A DNA stretch of 60,444 bases from Candidatus Nitrosopumilus sp. (GTDB taxonomy: Archaea > Thermoproteota > Nitrososphaeria > Nitrososphaerales > Nitrosopumilaceae). Of the stretch, positions 58,486 through 60,444 are shown in pieces (within the stretch, counting starts at the first letter, position 1; the number at the start of each line of letters is the position of its first letter). Location: positions 1-60,444 of the forward strand of contig JAANXA010000012.1 in NCBI GenBank assembly GCA_018263505.1, read 5' to 3'. The translations under genes and the position numbers were made by a program. The notes under the pieces are model-generated. The model was not told where the DNA came from. It saw only the letters and a program-made list of their open reading frames with translations, and did no database searches.

Positions 58486-60444
58486 TTAATCTATTTCAAA
58501 TGTAGTTTCTGCAATATCTAAATTGTTTGTCACTTTTATAATATATGTCCCAAGTTTGATTTCTTTGGGGATTAACCATGGTATTTCACAATTTGAATCT
58601 GTTGTGGTTTTACAACTTAATGTTTTGTCTATTATTTCTCCGTCAATTGACATGATTTCAATATGAATAACTGATTTTGGAGTTGCACCTTCAATTAAAA
58701 TTTTAATACTATCTCCAATATGATCTAGTTTAATTCCTTCATCCACAGATACTGTTATCCCTCTTTTTTGAATTGTTTCAACATTGATATCTATAGATGT
58801 TCTATTTTCACCACTTTTGAGATTAATCTTCCATATTCCTGATTTTCCTTCAGATGGAATTCTTAATGATTTTTCAGTAAATGTTCCTTTTTTGTCTGTT
58901 GGCAACTCAATTTCTTTAATCTCTTTTCCCTCAGGATTAACTAAAATTGCCTTTAAAATAGAATTTGGATTTGCTTTACCGATAAGTATGATTGATTCTC
59001 CTTGTACATATTCTTTTTTTGTTGTATTGACCTCTATTTCTCCAGAACCTGTTTGTAATCCTACTGTAAATATTTCAACTGTTTCATTTCCTGATTTTTT
59101 AATCACTAAATTATGAATTCCTGTACTATATCCAGTTAAATCTAATTTGTATTCTTCTTTTCCATCTATACCCAAATTAATTAAAATTTCTTCTTTTATG
59201 TTTCCTGAAGGCCCTATGATAATAATTGATAAAACATCCGATTTGATCCCTGTAAATGAAATAGATGCAGTATCTGTAGATTTGTAATTTAATTTATCAA
59301 ATTCTATTGTTGTTGGAATTGAAAGAGGTTCCCCATACCCTACAAATATGTATTCTTTTTCTTCATTTTGAATGGCAGTCATTTTCCATGTGCCTTCAAT
59401 ATCTACATTTTCTTTTGATTGATATTCAAATTTCACGTCTCCTAATTCATTCACATCTATGATTTTTGATATCATTTCATTCTCGAATGGGTCTTCTAAA
59501 ATTAATTCTAATTGAGAATTTGGAATCGCTTTTCCACTAAATTGAATTTTCTCACCTGGGTCAAACATGGATTTTATAGGTTCTATCAAAATCATTTTCT
59601 CATTTTCCATATTCCAACTTTTTAAAATATTGTTTTTACCATCTGAAATTGTTATACTGTATTTTCCAAATGGTACATCTAATGGAATGTTGATTATTTC
59701 TGATCCCCATAACCCTTTTGAATTTATTTCTGAAGTATTTGAGTTGATAATTTTATTGTTATAATCTGTTAATTTTATTATGATTCCACTATTTGGATTT
59801 CCTGTTCCGTATATTTCAAATCTGTCTCCTCTTTGAACTTTGTCTGGAATTCCTGATACTGTCAATCTTAAATTTTCTATCTCTGGAATTCTATTTTCTT
59901 TTTCTCCTAGTCTGATACTGATTTTCCTTTCATTTTCTGTTTTATCTTTGATTTTGAAATCTACTCTTCCTGCTTCTTGTTCTTTTGGAATGTTCATAGT
60001 AGTAATAAAATGACCTTTGTCATCTGTTACAAAACTGCCAATTTTGTTTGTATTTATATAAAAATCAAATTCCTGATGTACTCCAAATTTTTCACCTACA
60101 ATTCTAATTGATGAACCAACATTAGGTTTTTCTGGAATGATTTTAAATATTGATTCATGTTTGATACCTCCATTTGAATTTTGATTGATTACTTGATTAG
60201 TTTCTATTTGAGGAATTTTTTGTGAAAGTACTTTCCCAATATCCATTTGTTCATTTTTTTTGTTTAGTGCCTTCCAATTAACTCCAGAATTCTTTTCATT
60301 TGTCTTAATTCCAAATTTTACTGTTTCTTGTGGTTCAAGTGATTTTGTTGATGTAAATATGATTACCCCTTGTGGTGTCTTTTCACCACTCCACCCTTTT
60401 TCTGTCTTAAATGATTTGAAATTATTATCATTACCCAGCCAAAT
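58486..60444 (-). CDS. Large Ig-like surface protein, 5' end outside the window
   Basis: The frame is open from the right edge (60444) to the stop at 58486, about 652 residues, so the ATG at 60246 is not the gene start. The extra 66 residues (WLGNDNNFKSFKT...GWSGEKTPQGVIIF) belong to the same protein. It consists of repeated beta-sandwich modules of about 80-100 residues. Their shared phrases include NPNSGIIIKLTD, IPNSQLELILED, NPNSILKAILVNP and TPKSVIHIEIMS, each opening a similar module. Such modular proteins are thought to form extracellular structures or to bind the S-layer. No signal peptide is visible because the start is missing. Confidence 0.8.
   Translation of the reverse strand: MWLGNDNNFKSFKTEKGWSGEKTPQGVIIFTSTKSLEPQETVKFGIKTNEKNSGVNWKALNKKNEQMDIGKVLSQKIPQIETNQVINQNSNGGIKHESIFKIIPEKPNVGSSIRIVGEKFGVHQEFDFYINTNKIGSFVTDDKGHFITTMNIPKEQEAGRVDFKIKDKTENERKISIRLGEKENRIPEIENLRLTVSGIPDKVQRGDRFEIYGTGNPNSGIIIKLTDYNNKIINSNTSEINSKGLWGSEIINIPLDVPFGKYSITISDGKNNILKSWNMENEKMILIEPIKSMFDPGEKIQFSGKAIPNSQLELILEDPFENEMISKIIDVNELGDVKFEYQSKENVDIEGTWKMTAIQNEEKEYIFVGYGEPLSIPTTIEFDKLNYKSTDTASISFTGIKSDVLSIIIIGPSGNIKEEILINLGIDGKEEYKLDLTGYSTGIHNLVIKKSGNETVEIFTVGLQTGSGEIEVNTTKKEYVQGESIILIGKANPNSILKAILVNPEGKEIKEIELPTDKKGTFTEKSLRIPSEGKSGIWKINLKSGENRTSIDINVETIQKRGITVSVDEGIKLDHIGDSIKILIEGATPKSVIHIEIMSIDGEIIDKTLSCKTTTDSNCEIPWLIPKEIKLGTYIIKVTNNLDIAETTFEID

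Overview
This window looks like a chromosomal segment of a marine ammonia-oxidising archaeon (Thaumarchaeota/Nitrososphaerota, Nitrosopumilus-like, group I.1a). The left edge carries the end of amoC, then amoX and amoA. The DNA is AT-rich with very short intergenic gaps. The informational genes are archaeal: topoisomerase VI, aIF2 beta, RtcB, a histone, KEOPS Cgi121, Rio1, eS17 and uS11. Many genes start on TTG or GTG about 25-30 nt downstream of a TATA-like element, with no leader. I see no insertion sequence, prophage or CRISPR array.

Layout. 1-1.35 kb: ammonia monooxygenase genes. 1.5-9.1 kb: a solitary Dam-type methyltransferase, four tRNA genes (Thr, Leu with two introns, Ile, Ala), regulators, a CpxP-like secreted protein, a redoxin, a PPAT and two tiny single-span membrane proteins. 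9.1-13.6 kb: aminoacyl-tRNA synthetases trpS and pheST, diverging from one palindromic TATA element. 13.8-14.1 kb: a GC-rich structured RNA island that I read as a probable H/ACA guide RNA. 14.1-20.8 kb: an EVE protein, a Lrp-type RAM protein, an HEXXH protein, aconitase, an intron-rich tRNA-Trp and pdxST. 20.8-30.9 kb: valS, a pterin gene pair, an ATP-PPase, a DM13 protein, purB, rtcB, a PDCD5 homologue and uS11. 31-38 kb: thiL, a phosphohexomutase, tRNA-Thr, small membrane and winged-helix proteins, an AIPR defence-type protein, a cupredoxin, tRNA-Cys and the histone. 38-41.5 kb: a tRNA-modification neighbourhood (a MoaD-Cgi121 fusion, a Tan1/THUMP protein and Sua5) beside TatD and eS17. 41.5-50 kb: small zinc and regulatory proteins, purA, pyrF, a Nudix hydrolase, a cis-prenyltransferase with no usable AUG/GUG/UUG start, and a DUF373 protein. 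50-55.3 kb: the archaeal cluster aIF2b-DUF424-rio1-KH-top6B-top6A. 55.3-60.4 kb: an Hsp20-like membrane protein, small regulators, the MTA phosphorylase/apt salvage pair, and a large Ig-like surface protein that runs off the right edge.

How the genes connect. RNA maturation recurs: two tRNA genes with two introns each sit in the same window as RtcB (the exon ligase), KEOPS, Sua5 and Tan1 components, and a candidate H/ACA RNA. Nucleotide metabolism is spread among these genes: purA, purB, pyrF, MTA phosphorylase and apt. Cofactor synthesis is represented by pdxST, thiL, PPAT and two pterin-type enzymes.

The observations I would check first are the double-intron tRNA-Leu and tRNA-Trp genes, the H/ACA-like RNA, the non-AUG start of the cis-prenyltransferase, the shared trpS/pheS promoter, and the MoaD-Cgi121 and nuclease-like/PTPS fusions.
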